From positions 6,693 to 70,692 of the forward strand of contig NZ_JODC01000028.1 in assembly GCF_000720765.1 (NCBI RefSeq): a stretch of 64,000 nucleotides of DNA, written 5' to 3'. The notes beneath the pieces are model-generated. The model was given only the letters and a program-made list of their open reading frames with translations. It searched no databases and had not been told where the DNA came from. The position numbers and the translations under genes are program-made. Positions 45,557 through 54,856 of this stretch are shown in pieces (positions within the stretch are counted from its first letter, which is position 1; every line of letters begins with the position of its first letter). This DNA is from Streptomyces sp. NRRL S-646 (GTDB taxonomy: Bacteria > Actinomycetota > Actinomycetes > Streptomycetales > Streptomycetaceae).

Positions 45557-46435
45557 TCAGTGCAGTGAATCCGAGAGCCGTACGAACCTATGGCCAGAAG
45601 CCAGCAGCCGGGGTACGGCGGCGGCGACGCCCCGGGCCGTGCCGCCCTCGGGGTGGTTCATGTGGCAGATGACTATGGAGCCGGCGGGCGCGGCCCCGAC
45701 GGTTGTACGGACCTGCTCGGGGCTGAAGGTGGCCCCGGCGTCACCGTTGACCGAGAAGCTGACGAACCGCTCGCCCAGGGCGGTGACGATCCTGGCCGCG
45801 ACGTCGTCGCAGTACGCGGTGCCGGAGCGGAAGAAACGCGGCGGGCTGCCCAGCAGGTCGGTCAGCCTCGCCCGGTTGCCGGCGATCTCGTCGTAGACCT
45901 CGGCGGCGCTGCGGGTGCCGGGGATGCCGTAGGCGGAGCGGCCGGTGACGGAGAGGGGGAGGTGGCGGGTGCCGTGGTTGGCGATCTCGAACAGCGGCTC
46001 GGCGGCCAGTCGGCGGAAGACGGCCGGATTGGCGTCGATCCAACGCGAGTTGACGAACAGGGTCGCCGGTATCTCCCGCCTGCGCAGGAAGTCGATCAGG
46101 GCACGGTCGTAGCCGCTGCCGCCCCGGCCGCCGCAGGCGTCGAAGGTCAGCGCGATCCCCTGGCGCCCGGGCAGCCTGTGCACCACGCCGGGCGCGTCGA
46201 AGCCCCAGGTGTGAGGCACGGCGTGCCCGTAACGGGCGACCATCTCGGCGCGGGTGGCCGCGGGCAACCGGGCCGGCCTGACCGTCACCGCGGGCGACGG
46301 GGCAGCGGAGGAGCGGTGGGCCGAGGGGGAGGCGGAAGCGGCCGTCTCCGGCTTGGCAGCCCTCGTCGGTGCGGTACAGCCGGCCAGGGCTCCCCCCGCC
46401 AAAGTCGCCAGCACCATCCGCCGACTCGTTCCCAT
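45557..46435 (-). CDS. Polysaccharide deacetylase (NodB) lipoprotein
   Basis: A 292-residue lipoprotein with signal MVLATLAGGALAGC (Cys near residue 19) and an Ala/Ser/Pro linker. The NodB domain shows IALTFDACGGRGGSGYDRAL (motif 1), EIANHGTRHLPLSVTGRS (HxxxH, motif 2), FRSGTAYCDDVAARI (motif 3) and IVICHMNHPEGGT near the end. In motif 1 the second Asp of the usual TFDDG is Ala, a substitution found in a sub-branch of NodB proteins. It should act on cell-wall or surface polysaccharide outside the membrane. ATG at 46435 follows GGGGAG. Confidence 0.87.
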   Translation of the reverse strand: MGTSRRMVLATLAGGALAGCTAPTRAAKPETAASASPSAHRSSAAPSPAVTVRPARLPAATRAEMVARYGHAVPHTWGFDAPGVVHRLPGRQGIALTFDACGGRGGSGYDRALIDFLRRREIPATLFVNSRWIDANPAVFRRLAAEPLFEIANHGTRHLPLSVTGRSAYGIPGTRSAAEVYDEIAGNRARLTDLLGSPPRFFRSGTAYCDDVAARIVTALGERFVSFSVNGDAGATFSPEQVRTTVGAAPAGSIVICHMNHPEGGTARGVAAAVPRLLASGHRFVRLSDSLH

Positions 46436-46575
46436 CCACTCCCCCACTTGCTCGGACGTTGCACGGCAAGGCTAGGCAGCGCACACCCGCCACCCGCCCG
46501 CACACCGGACAAGCCTTGCCCAACAATCCTTTGTGGATCATTTGCCCCGCCCGACCGAACCACCCGCGCCCGGCG

Positions 46576-47097
46576 TCAGCTCGGCATCAGCACCACCGCA
46601 TGGCCGCCGGAGGGGGCCATGGCCACGCTGAGCACGGTCGCCGAGGTGACGGTCGGGGTACTCACCACGACGGGCTTCTGGTAGGCGCTGGTGCCGGGCG
46701 TGCCGTCGGCGTACACCGTCGCCGTCCAGTTGCCGCTGCCGAGGAAGGACAGCGGGAGCGACAGCGTCCGGGCCGACTCGTCGGTCATCGCGCGCAGGTA
46801 CCAGGTGGTGCCCTGCCGGCGCGCGACCGTGATGAACTGGCCGATCGAGCCGTGGAGGGTTCGGTTCTCGTCCCAGGTGGTGAAGAGGGCGTCAAACCAT
46901 TGCAGGCCGGGCCAGTTGGCGGTGTTGGAGTGTTTCGACGGTACGTCGTACAAGCGGAGGAAGTTGAGCGGCTGGTAGTGGACCGCCGCCATCGCTATCT
47001 GATGGACGTTGGTGGTCTGGTCGCGCGGCTGGCCGTAACAGATCGTGTAGTCCGTCGGTCCGCCGGCGTTCCGGGCGAACGGCAGGGTGACGTTGTG
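46576..47097 (-). pseudogene. GH97-type glycosidase, C-terminal fragment
   Basis: About 170 residues: HNVTLPFARNAGGPTDYTIC, TTNVHQIAMAAVHYQPLNFL, WPGLQWFDALFTTWDENRTL, GSIGQFITVARRQGTTWYLR and a terminal beta domain ending VVLMPS. These match the end of the GH97 barrel and its C-terminal domain. The N-terminal 70 percent, with the signal peptide and catalytic Glu, is missing; the match breaks near 47097 where PIN-domain sequence begins on the other strand. Confidence 0.75.
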
Positions 47098-47117
47098 CGA
47101 GGCCGTTGCGAATTGCG

Positions 47118-47523
47118 CTGCCGCCCCTACTGGGTCAACCGCAGCCTCGCCCGCGTCCTGCTCGGCCAGAACACAGCAGACTGGGACGACAGATCGGCGC
47201 CGCCCTCGTCGTGGTCTGCCGGCATCACGGAACTCGAGGTCCTCCACTCCGCCCGCTCGGCCAAGTCCCGCGCACGATTGAAGGAAGCGCTCGACGCCCA
47301 CTGCGTGTGGTGTCCGATGCCCGGTGGCATCTACCGCCGCTCCCGCGTGGTTCAGGAGCAGCTCACCGCGAAGGGCGAACACCGCAGCGCAGACCCGGTC
47401 GGTCTCCTCGTCGCCGCTGCCGTCGCAGAGGCGGGGCTCACCCTGCTCCACCACGACCGCGGCTTCGACACCATCGCCCGGACGACAGGGCAGCCGGTAC
47501 GCACGATCGACCTGAGACCGTAG
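47118..47523 (+). pseudogene. PIN-domain (VapC-type) toxin remnant
   Basis: About 130 residues of a VapC-like ribonuclease: PYWVNRSLARVLLGQNTADW, ITELEVLHSARSAKSRARLK, GEHRSADPVGLLVAAAVAEA, LTLLHHDRGFDTIARTTGQP. The first catalytic Asp (normally in YLVDxS) reads Asn (WVN). The start codon and first residues are lost at the junction with the GH97 scrap. Residues RSAPPSSWSA (47183-47222 region) occupy a place where another frame gives IGAALVVVC, so two compensating indels are likely. No antitoxin gene precedes it. Confidence 0.7.
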
Positions 47524-47914
47524 CGCCCGCCGGCGCCCGGCTTTGTCGCGCAAGTCCACCGAAAGAACGGACGCGACATGAGCCAGGCCAGCAGCAATCG
47601 GAGACCTCTGGCGCACGCGAAGGTCAGCTGCTGGAACCGAGCCCGCAAGTCGACTGGCGGGAAGCCAGGGCTGGATGGCGGAGCGGGGTCACGGCCTATC
47701 GCCGCACCCGGCGGACGGCCGCTTCCCAGCGAGGCCGGGATCGCGCGGCCGCCCGAGAGCGCGTGGGCCTGTGCCCTACGGCGGGACGGCGAGGTCCAGA
47801 ACCAGGCGCACCTGTCCGCGAGTTCAGGGGCCCACTTGCTTCGGCGTCGGCACCATCGACGCCGAAGCGGAACCGTACGGTGGCACCGTGCTCTCGGCGC
47901 GTCGCCGCGATCGG
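47524..47914. other. Intergenic, no gene seen
   Basis: About 390 bp between the PIN remnant and the actP stop. A plus-strand frame at 47578 (MSQASSNRRPLAHAKVSCWN) becomes Arg/Ser-rich with no domain. No terminator could be drawn confidently. Confidence 0.35.
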
Positions 47915-49510
47915 CTACAGCTGGGCACCGATTCCGGTCAGCGCCCGGACCTCCATCTCCGCATGCTTGTCAGGATCCGCGGGGCGCCTGCTGAACACGG
48001 TGCCGAGGTATCCGCACACGAACGAGAGCGGAATCGACACGATGCCGGGATTCATGAGTGGGAAGCAGTGGAAGTCGACGTTCTTGATGATCGACGTGGA
48101 GGTACCCGAGACCGCCGGCGAGAAGACGATGAGCACGAGGCAGGACACCAGACCGCCGTAAATGCTCCACAGCGTGCCCGAGGTGTTGAAGCGTTTCCAG
48201 TACAGCGTGTAGAGCATCGTCGGCAGGTTGGCTGAGGCGGCGAGCGCCAGGGCCAGAGACACGAGGAAGGCGACGTTCTGGCCGTCGGCCACGATGCCGC
48301 CGATGATGGCCAGGAGACCGATCACGATCGCTGTCAGGCGGGCCACCCGTATCTCGGACCGGGGATCGGCCTTACCGCGCCGTATCACGTTGGCGTAGAC
48401 GTCATGGGCGAAGGAAGCCGAAGCGGCCAGGGTCAGACCGGCCACGACAGCCAGGATCGTCGCGAAGGCCACCGCTGAGACGACTCCCAGGAGCACAACT
48501 CCGCCGATACGGAAGGCGAGCAGAGGCGCCGCGGAGTTCTCACCGCCTGGTGCGTGAACAATCGCGTCGGAACCGACCAGGGCGGTGGCACCGTAACCGA
48601 CGACCAGGATTCCCAAGTAGAACGTGAACATCGACCAGGAGCACCACACCACGGACCTGCGCGCCTCCTTGGCATTGGGCACGGTATAGAAGCGCATCAG
48701 CACGTGCGGCAGGCTGGAGATACCCAGGACCAACGACAGGGCCAGCGAGACGAAATCGAGTTGGCTCGTCGCGTTCTGGCCGTAAAGGCTGCCCGGATTG
48801 AGCAGTCGCTCGCCCAATGGGCTGTTCTGCGTGGCCTGGTGCAGGAGCGCCGAGAAGTTGAATCCGAACTTGCCGATGATGAACACACTGATGAAGGTCA
48901 CGCAGACCAGGAGCAGGCCGGCTTTGATGATCTGCACCCAGGTCGTGCCCTTCATCCCGCCCACCAGCACATAGAGGAGCATGACGACGCCCACGCCGCT
49001 GATGAGGAGCGCCTGCCCGCCCCTGGTGTGCACGTCCAGCAGCAAGGCGATCAGCCCACCGGCGCCGGCCATCTGGGCGAGCATGTAGAAGAACGTGATC
49101 ACCAGGGTGGCGTTGGCCGCCGCGGCCCGCACCGGGCGCTGCTTCATACGGAAGGCCATCACGTCACCCACGGTGAATCGCCCGGTGTTGCGCAGTCTCT
49201 CACCGATGAGCAGCAGGGCGACCAGCCAGGCGACGAGCCATCCGACGGAGTAGAGGAATCCGTCGTAACCATGGACGGCGATCGCCCCGGAAATTCCCAG
49301 GAAGGAAGCCGCGGAGAGGAAGTCGCCAGACATCGCGATGCCGTTTTGTACACCGGTGAAGGCGCTGCCCGCAGCGTAGTAGTCGGATGCCGTCTGGTTT
49401 CTGTTGGTGACCTTGTAGACGATGAGCAGAGTGATGACGACAAATACCAGGAACACGCTCAGATTGAGCATGGGGCTGCCGGTCGCGCCGGCGGCGATCT
49501 GCCGTGTCAT
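47915..49510 (-). CDS. actP: Cation/acetate symporter, solute:sodium symporter family
   Basis: A 531-residue protein with about 13 membrane segments. ActP/MctC-type landmarks: SDYYAAGSAFTGVQNGIAMS, GDFLSAASFLGISGAIAVHG, LVGGMKGTTWVQIIKAGLLL, LVLGISSLPHVLMRFYTVPN, TILAVVAGLTLAASASFAHD. It imports acetate and other short monocarboxylates. The ATG at 49510 overlaps the stop of the DUF485 gene (ATGA), the standard partner of this transporter. It reads toward the PIN remnant. Confidence 0.92.
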   Translation of the reverse strand: MTRQIAAGATGSPMLNLSVFLVFVVITLLIVYKVTNRNQTASDYYAAGSAFTGVQNGIAMSGDFLSAASFLGISGAIAVHGYDGFLYSVGWLVAWLVALLLIGERLRNTGRFTVGDVMAFRMKQRPVRAAAANATLVITFFYMLAQMAGAGGLIALLLDVHTRGGQALLISGVGVVMLLYVLVGGMKGTTWVQIIKAGLLLVCVTFISVFIIGKFGFNFSALLHQATQNSPLGERLLNPGSLYGQNATSQLDFVSLALSLVLGISSLPHVLMRFYTVPNAKEARRSVVWCSWSMFTFYLGILVVGYGATALVGSDAIVHAPGGENSAAPLLAFRIGGVVLLGVVSAVAFATILAVVAGLTLAASASFAHDVYANVIRRGKADPRSEIRVARLTAIVIGLLAIIGGIVADGQNVAFLVSLALALAASANLPTMLYTLYWKRFNTSGTLWSIYGGLVSCLVLIVFSPAVSGTSTSIIKNVDFHCFPLMNPGIVSIPLSFVCGYLGTVFSRRPADPDKHAEMEVRALTGIGAQL

Positions 49511-49899
49511 TCCTTGTCGACTCCCGCCAGTTCGTGAATCCTGTCCACTTCCGGATCAAGCTTCTTCCGGGCGAAACGCCGATAGGCCAGGACGATCACG
49601 ATCGTGGACGCGAACTGCGTCAGACCGAGGATGGTACCCGTGTTGATTTCGCCTGCGACCTTGTGGCTCATGAACCCGTGGGCGTAGGCGGAAAGCAGAG
49701 CGAACGTCATGTACCAGCAGAAGAAGAGCGCGCTCATCGGGAAGACGAACAGCCGAAGCCGTCTGCGCAGCCGGGAGAACTCCTCGCTTTGCTGAATCGC
49801 GGGGTAGTTGGGCCCGCCTCCGTGACGGGGGTCGATGAACTCCCGTCCGGCAGGCCGCTCGGACACTTCGAAGGTGGGTGACCCTGCCGGTCCGGTCAC
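49507..49899 (-). CDS. DUF485 membrane protein, partner of ActP
   Basis: About 130 residues. A hydrophilic N-terminus ends in AIQQSEEFSRLRRRLRLFVF, followed by two membrane segments (PMSALFFCWYMTFALLSAYA and TGTILGLTQFASTIVIVLAY) and the basic tail RRFARKKLDPEVDRI. This is the DUF485 arrangement always found with acetate symporters. I prefer the GTG at 49899 (AGGAAGAGG just upstream); an in-frame ATG at 49935 is possible. Confidence 0.85.
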   Translation of the reverse strand: MTGPAGSPTFEVSERPAGREFIDPRHGGGPNYPAIQQSEEFSRLRRRLRLFVFPMSALFFCWYMTFALLSAYAHGFMSHKVAGEINTGTILGLTQFASTIVIVLAYRRFARKKLDPEVDRIHELAGVDKE

Positions 49900-49935
49900 G
49901 TTCCTCTTCCTGGGGATTCGGGCAGGAGGATGCAT

Positions 49936-50593
49936 GGGCGCTCCTGCGGCGAGCGATGCGAAGGAGCAAGCCGTAGCCGCCTGCGCGGTGCTGGAGAGTG
50001 TAGTGAGATACCACGCACCGTCAACCAACACCCCCCCCCCCACGAATCACGCGGTAAGTAGCGGACCTCAGATGGGCGTCCGGACGCGCCCGCGAGAACC
50101 GCTCGACGATTCAACGCCCTCACGGGTTGGGACTTGAAGGCGGCTTGATCTTCTTTTTGCTCAGCATTCACCGACCGAACCATGGACGCACGATGCGGCC
50201 GACCCGGCACACCGAATGTGGAGAACGTGTGTGTAACGGTTTGGTTCGTCGGCGTGCCCGGGGTGGGGAGCCGCATTGTTGCCGTTCGCCTGGCTGTCCT
50301 AAACTCGCCTGGATTCCACAACACTTGACGGATCGGCACACAGCATGCGGGATCGGTTCGCATCCGAGAACTGGGAGATTGAACAATGGGTTTCCTTGGG
50401 CGCACCCGCGACGTCGCCGGGTAGGTTGGGGGTCCCTGGTCGAACCTTCCCTTGGTTTTGAAATGCAATCCTCCGCTGCCGGCACCACCCTGTGCTGCCG
50501 GGCGTCCCCGTCCTGCTCAGGTGAAAGCCCGGGAGAAAACAGCATCGTGACAGGTACTTGCGAGCAAGCCGTTCCGAATACGGAGCTCATATC
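49936..50593. promoter_or_regulatory. Divergent control region of DUF485-actP and the conservon
   Basis: About 660 bp with no gene seen. It must contain both divergent promoters. The notable feature is an uninterrupted run of 11 C at 50031-50041, about 130 bp upstream of the DUF485 start (11 G on that strand). Confidence 0.4.
50031..50041. repeat. Homopolymer tract of 11 C
   Basis: Eleven consecutive C bases in the actP/conservon divergent region. Tracts of this length are prone to slippage and to miscounting in assemblies. Confidence 0.9.
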
Positions 50594-53119
50594 GTGACCG
50601 CGGCCAGGCATGCGGCCACGCGTCAAGCACGGCCGTCACGGTGGGCTTCGCTCGTGCAGTGGCGGAACTGGCGGCTGCTGGTGAAGCTGGCGGCGGTGCT
50701 GCTCGTACCCGCCCTGCTCGCTGTCGGCCTGGGCGTCGTGCAGATCCATGGCGACGTCACACGTGCCGGCTCCTACGCGGACATGCAACGCCTGGTCAAG
50801 ATGCGTGGTGAGCTGCGGACTCTGCAGGAAGGCCTGCAGATGGAACGCACGATGTCCGTCGAACGACTGAGTGCCGACTCTGCCGACGACGCCGCCGGTC
50901 TGCGGCAGCAGAAGCGCAGTGTCGACAGCGCCCGGACCACCGTCACCAACACCAGAAAGCAGGAAGTCTCCCTTACGGGCGTTGCGGCGAATCGTTACCG
51001 CGACGCCGTCGGCCTCCTGGACCGCCTGCCCGCCCTGCGCGCAAAGGTGACGTCCGGCAGCATCAGCTCCTGGACCGCGCTCAATGACTACGGCACGATC
51101 ATCACGGGGCTGCTCAATCTGGACCAGGCACTCGTCAGCGGGTTCGACACCCCCCAACTCACCAGGCCGGCGACCGCGTTGTACGACCTGGAGGCTGCCG
51201 AGGAGCAGATCCACCTTGAGCACGCGATTCTGCTGCAGGCAGCCGGTCGAGGCCATCCGATGACCCCGACACTCATGAAGGCGCTGCAAGAGGCCGACGT
51301 ACGCCTGCGGGACAGGCTCGGTGGCTTCCGGACCCTGGCCACCTCCACGGAGCTGAGCGGATACCAGCGGACAGTCACCGGGCCCGCCGTCAGTCGGCGT
51401 GCGCATGTGGTGAGCGCCGTGCTGGCCGAGCCCCTCGCGTCGGGCGCACAGCAGCACGCCACCACGTCGGTGCCTGTCTCGGTCGACAGCTGGAACCGCG
51501 ACTCGATGACCACCGGGACGCTCGTCGACCAGGTGTCCGACGGCTTCCTCCACAAGCTGCGCACATCGTCGGCCAAGCTGCAGGACCAGACGAGCAACCG
51601 CGCGGGCATGGCGTCCGTCATCCTCTTCGCCGTGCTACTGCTCGCCCTGGCCATCGGTCTCGGGATCGGCAGGCATCTGCTGCGGTCGCTGACCGTCCTG
51701 CGCTCGACGGCACTCGAGGTGGCGGAACACCGGCTGCCCGCCGCCGTCGAGAGCATGCGCGAGGGGCGGAAGGCGAACGCCGTGGTCGACGTCGTGCCGG
51801 TCCACACCACAGAGGAGTTCGGTCAGCTCGCCAGGGCGTTCGACACGGTGCACGCTCAGGCCGTGCGCCTGGCGGCGGAGCAGGCCGCGCTGCGTGGTGA
51901 CCTCAGAAACACCCTGGTCAACCTCTCCCGGCGCAGCCAAAGCCTGGTGGACCGTCTGCTGCTGATGATGGAACAGCTTGAGCGGCACGAAGAGGACTCG
52001 GAGCAACTGGCCAGCCTCTTCACGGTCGATCACCTGGCGACGCGTATGCGGCGCAACAACGAGAACATGATGGTCCTGTGCGGCAGCACTCTGGTGCGCC
52101 CTTCCCACGGTGCGGCGCTGGACACCGTGCTGAGGGGTGCTGTCTCCGAGATCGAGCACTATCAGCGCGTGCTCGTTCAGCCCGGTCCTCCCGTCGAGGT
52201 GATCGGTTACGTAGCCGGTGACCTGGGGCGGCTTGTCGCCGAACTGCTCGACAATGCCACCGCGTTCTCCCCGCCGCACACCCAGGTGGTCATCGGCGGT
52301 ACCCGGCAGTCCGACGGCTCACTGCTGATCGAGATCCAGGACGGGGGAATCGGGATGAGCGAGAGCGACCTGGCCAGGGCCAACCGGCGACTAGCGACGG
52401 ACGCCGCCACGGATGCGCCCACGTCCCGGCAGCTTGGGCTGCTCGTGGTCGGTCGCCTGGCCGGTCGGCACGGCATCGCCGTCAACCTGAGCTCGCAGCC
52501 GGGCGTCAGGGGACTGCGGGCCCGTGTTCTGGTACCGGCCAAGCTGGTCACGGCGCAGGCGCCGGCCCGCAGGGACCAGCCGGGCACCCTGGCCGAACGC
52601 CCTGCTGCCACGCTTCCGACGCGGTCGCGCGGCGGCCGGACGGACGGCAGTGACGCGGCCTCGCGCCCGCAGCAGCGGCCGTTCGCCGCCGCCGGTACGA
52701 CGAGGCCCGTCCCGGCCGCCAAGGAGGCGCCTCAAAAGGCCGCCGAACCACCGTGGTTCGCACTCGCCGCATCGGCAACGGCAACGGCAGCCCGCAGCGG
52801 CGGGAACAGCACGGACGCACCTGTGCCGCGCGCCGCGGAGAAGGCCGCACCTGTCCCGTCGTCCTCGACCGAAGCACTCCACGCCGCGCAGGAGTCTGAC
52901 CAGTCGGCCGACCTCACACAGGCCGGGTTGCCCAAAAGGGTTCCGCGTACGCGATCCGCTCCGGCCCGAACCGAGCGGTCCGCCACCGAGGCCGGAGCAG
53001 CTGCGAGCCAGAACGCCAGCCGCGCCCACAGCTTCCTCAGCAGCTACCAGTCGGGCATCCGTCGGGCGCAGCCCGATCAGACGCACAATCCATCGGCGAC
53101 GGGCAGGAAGAACCCATGA
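50594..53119 (+). CDS. cvnA: Conservon sensor protein CvnA (histidine-kinase-like)
   Basis: An 841-residue membrane sensor of a Streptomyces conservon. First membrane segment LVKLAAVLLVPALLAVGLGV, a large extracytoplasmic nitrate/nitrite-sensor-like helical domain (about 70-330), second segment MASVILFAVLLLALAIGLGI, HAMP region, then the conserved LVNLSRRSQSLVDRLLLMME and an HATPase domain with GRLVAELLDNATAFSPPHTQ and IQDGGIGMSESDLARANRRL. The usual phosphoacceptor His is absent from the helix, as in this family. A long disordered tail of about 200 residues follows. GTG at 50594 follows GGAG. It overlaps cvnB by 4 bases. Confidence 0.9.
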   Translation: MTAARHAATRQARPSRWASLVQWRNWRLLVKLAAVLLVPALLAVGLGVVQIHGDVTRAGSYADMQRLVKMRGELRTLQEGLQMERTMSVERLSADSADDAAGLRQQKRSVDSARTTVTNTRKQEVSLTGVAANRYRDAVGLLDRLPALRAKVTSGSISSWTALNDYGTIITGLLNLDQALVSGFDTPQLTRPATALYDLEAAEEQIHLEHAILLQAAGRGHPMTPTLMKALQEADVRLRDRLGGFRTLATSTELSGYQRTVTGPAVSRRAHVVSAVLAEPLASGAQQHATTSVPVSVDSWNRDSMTTGTLVDQVSDGFLHKLRTSSAKLQDQTSNRAGMASVILFAVLLLALAIGLGIGRHLLRSLTVLRSTALEVAEHRLPAAVESMREGRKANAVVDVVPVHTTEEFGQLARAFDTVHAQAVRLAAEQAALRGDLRNTLVNLSRRSQSLVDRLLLMMEQLERHEEDSEQLASLFTVDHLATRMRRNNENMMVLCGSTLVRPSHGAALDTVLRGAVSEIEHYQRVLVQPGPPVEVIGYVAGDLGRLVAELLDNATAFSPPHTQVVIGGTRQSDGSLLIEIQDGGIGMSESDLARANRRLATDAATDAPTSRQLGLLVVGRLAGRHGIAVNLSSQPGVRGLRARVLVPAKLVTAQAPARRDQPGTLAERPAATLPTRSRGGRTDGSDAASRPQQRPFAAAGTTRPVPAAKEAPQKAAEPPWFALAASATATAARSGGNSTDAPVPRAAEKAAPVPSSSTEALHAAQESDQSADLTQAGLPKRVPRTRSAPARTERSATEAGAAASQNASRAHSFLSSYQSGIRRAQPDQTHNPSATGRKNP

Positions 53120-53550
53120 CATCAACCCACTCCCCGGAGGTGAGCCAGTTCGGATGGCTGGTCACCAACTTCACGGAGCGAGTGCCCAATGTGGCGCACG
53201 CCGTGGTGATCTCGGCCGACGGACTGCTGCTCACCACGTCGGACCAACTGGCAGACGATCGTGCCGAGCAACTCTCCACCATCGCGGCGGGTGCCATCAG
53301 CCTGATCCAGGCTGCCGCCGACTGTATGGACACCGGGAACGCGCTGCGCACGGTGATCCAGATGGAGCACGGCAACATGCTGATGATGTCGATCCGAGAC
53401 GGCTCGTGTCTGGTTGCCCTGGCAGCTCCGGACTGCGAAATCGGCCAGATCGCCTATGAGATGACCGTGCTCGTCGACCAGGTCGGCGAGATGCTGACTC
53501 CGGAACTCCGTACCGAATTGCAGCAGTTCCAGCAGACTGCGGCCCGATAG
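53116..53550 (+). CDS. cvnB: Conservon protein CvnB (Roadblock/LC7 domain)
   Basis: A 144-residue Roadblock/LC7 protein, a small GTPase regulator-like fold. Typical segments: FGWLVTNFTERVPNVAHAVV, ISADGLLLTTSDQLADDRAE, TIAAGAISLIQAAADCMDTG, IQMEHGNMLMMSIRDGSCLV, YEMTVLVDQVGEMLTPELR. ATG overlaps the cvnA stop. In characterised conservons CvnB works with CvnA, CvnC and the GTPase CvnD in a membrane-associated signalling complex. Confidence 0.92.
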   Translation: MTSTHSPEVSQFGWLVTNFTERVPNVAHAVVISADGLLLTTSDQLADDRAEQLSTIAAGAISLIQAAADCMDTGNALRTVIQMEHGNMLMMSIRDGSCLVALAAPDCEIGQIAYEMTVLVDQVGEMLTPELRTELQQFQQTAAR

Positions 53551-53565
53551 CCGGACGGGGAGAAC

Positions 53566-54168
53566 ATGAGCACCGGTGAAGGCCCGTCCGGCCCTCGAAG
53601 AGATCAGCAAGCGGAGGACGAACAGACCTTCGCCGACGTGCTCAACGCGTTCAGTTTCGGCACCGGACGACGTAGGCGGAAGACCGCCGGCACTCCTGGC
53701 ACGCCGCAGGACATGGCATACGACGAGAGCAACGAAGCCTCGCCGCCGCCTGCCCCCGAGTCGTACGGGCCGGCTTCCCAGGTGGACTACCAGCCGTCCA
53801 CCTGGGAAGCCGGCAGCGTGGAGCCAGGAGCACCGGCCTCACTCGTCCGCGCCTACGCATGGACGGGCGGCCGGACCAGGTCGCACCACCACTTCGAGGT
53901 CGAGACCCTGGTCACTGCCGCCGATCCGGGCGACGTCCCCCGCGCTGCCACGCAGTGGGACCGCGCTGTGCTCGACCTGTGCCGGGAACCGAGGTCGGTG
54001 GCCGAGGTGGCGGCGCTCGTCGCGGTGCCGCTGGGTGTGGCCAAGGTCCTCCTCGGTGACATGGCGGAATGCGGGATGATCGTCGTCCACGAGTCGGCGA
54101 CCGACGCCGACGATGCCCCGACCCAGGCACTGATGGAGAGGGTGCTGATCGGACTGCGTCAGCTCTGA
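53566..54168 (+). CDS. cvnC: Conservon protein CvnC (DUF742)
   Basis: A 200-residue protein. The N-terminal half is disordered; the C-terminal DUF742 domain begins SLVRAYAWTGGRTRSHHHFE and continues LVTAADPGDVPRAATQWDRA, EPRSVAEVAALVAVPLGVAK and VLLGDMAECGMIVVHESA, a winged-helix-like fold. It starts 15 bp after cvnB behind GGGGAG. In conservons the next gene is the GTPase cvnD; here a terminator follows at once and no GTPase gene is seen. Confidence 0.9.
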   Translation: MSTGEGPSGPRRDQQAEDEQTFADVLNAFSFGTGRRRRKTAGTPGTPQDMAYDESNEASPPPAPESYGPASQVDYQPSTWEAGSVEPGAPASLVRAYAWTGGRTRSHHHFEVETLVTAADPGDVPRAATQWDRAVLDLCREPRSVAEVAALVAVPLGVAKVLLGDMAECGMIVVHESATDADDAPTQALMERVLIGLRQL

Positions 54169-54178
54169 CGGGGCTCCG

Positions 54179-54214
54179 CGCCGGGCAGGGGGCACCTCAC
54201 CCCGCCCGGGCGCG
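54179..54214 (+). terminator. Terminator hairpin after cvnC
   Basis: A GC-rich hairpin about 10 bp past the cvnC stop: GCGCCGGGCAGGGG pairs with CCCCGCCCGGGCGC (one or two mismatches), loop about 8 bases. It closes the operon without cvnD. Confidence 0.7.
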
Positions 54215-54292
54215 CACTCACCAGTCGTCGGGGGCGTTGCCCACCCACATGATCGGCTGCCCCTCGATCGGGTGAGTTCGGCAACGGATTCG

Positions 54293-54541
54293 TCAGATCG
54301 GCGCCTTCTCACAGGCCGCGTAGTTGCTGGTCGGCGCGCCGGCACCGAGGCAGTGGAGGTCGACGAGGGGTGTGCCGTTCGAGATGATCAGGCCCTGCTG
54401 AGGGGCGTTGACGGTGACCGTGGATGACGAGAAGCCGTCTCCGCCGGTGACGACCGTGTTCGTGTCGGCGGAGGCAGCTCCTGCACCAACGCAGAAAGCA
54501 CTGAGGGTAATTGCCGTGATAATCGCGAACTTTCTGGACAA
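54293..54541 (-). CDS. Small secreted protein
   Basis: An 82-residue protein with a clear signal peptide (FAIITAITLSAFCVGAGAAS, cleavage after ASA) and a 57-residue mature part, DTNTVVTGGDGFSSSTVTVN through NYAACEKAPI, with two Cys (LHCLG, AACEK) likely paired. It starts at TTG 54541 behind GAAGGAA. The family is not recognised; it resembles other short Streptomyces secreted peptides of the cell surface. It converges on the conservon terminator. Confidence 0.65.
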   Translation of the reverse strand: MSRKFAIITAITLSAFCVGAGAASADTNTVVTGGDGFSSSTVTVNAPQQGLIISNGTPLVDLHCLGAGAPTSNYAACEKAPI

Positions 54542-54856
54542 TTCGGTTCCTTCCTGAATTCACGCATGTGCACGCTTGCATCCAAGGCGTGGCCGTGATC
54601 GTTCACCTTCCACCGGGAGTGGGTCCTTCCGGGAGCAGATCCAGGCACACATCCCGGGCCCGGTCTCCTCCACGATGGATGGTCTGCGCGGTGCGCGCAC
54701 GAGGAACACCGCCAACGAGTGAACTCGGCGACTCGCGGTGAAGCCCTGCGCCAGAGACTCGGCCCATGACACAGCCGTGCGCTCCCGCCCCGGCTCGGTG
54801 GTCGCGGGGCGGGAGCGCAGCACCAGTGTCGCGCCGCATCGCCGGGTGGGGTGGCA

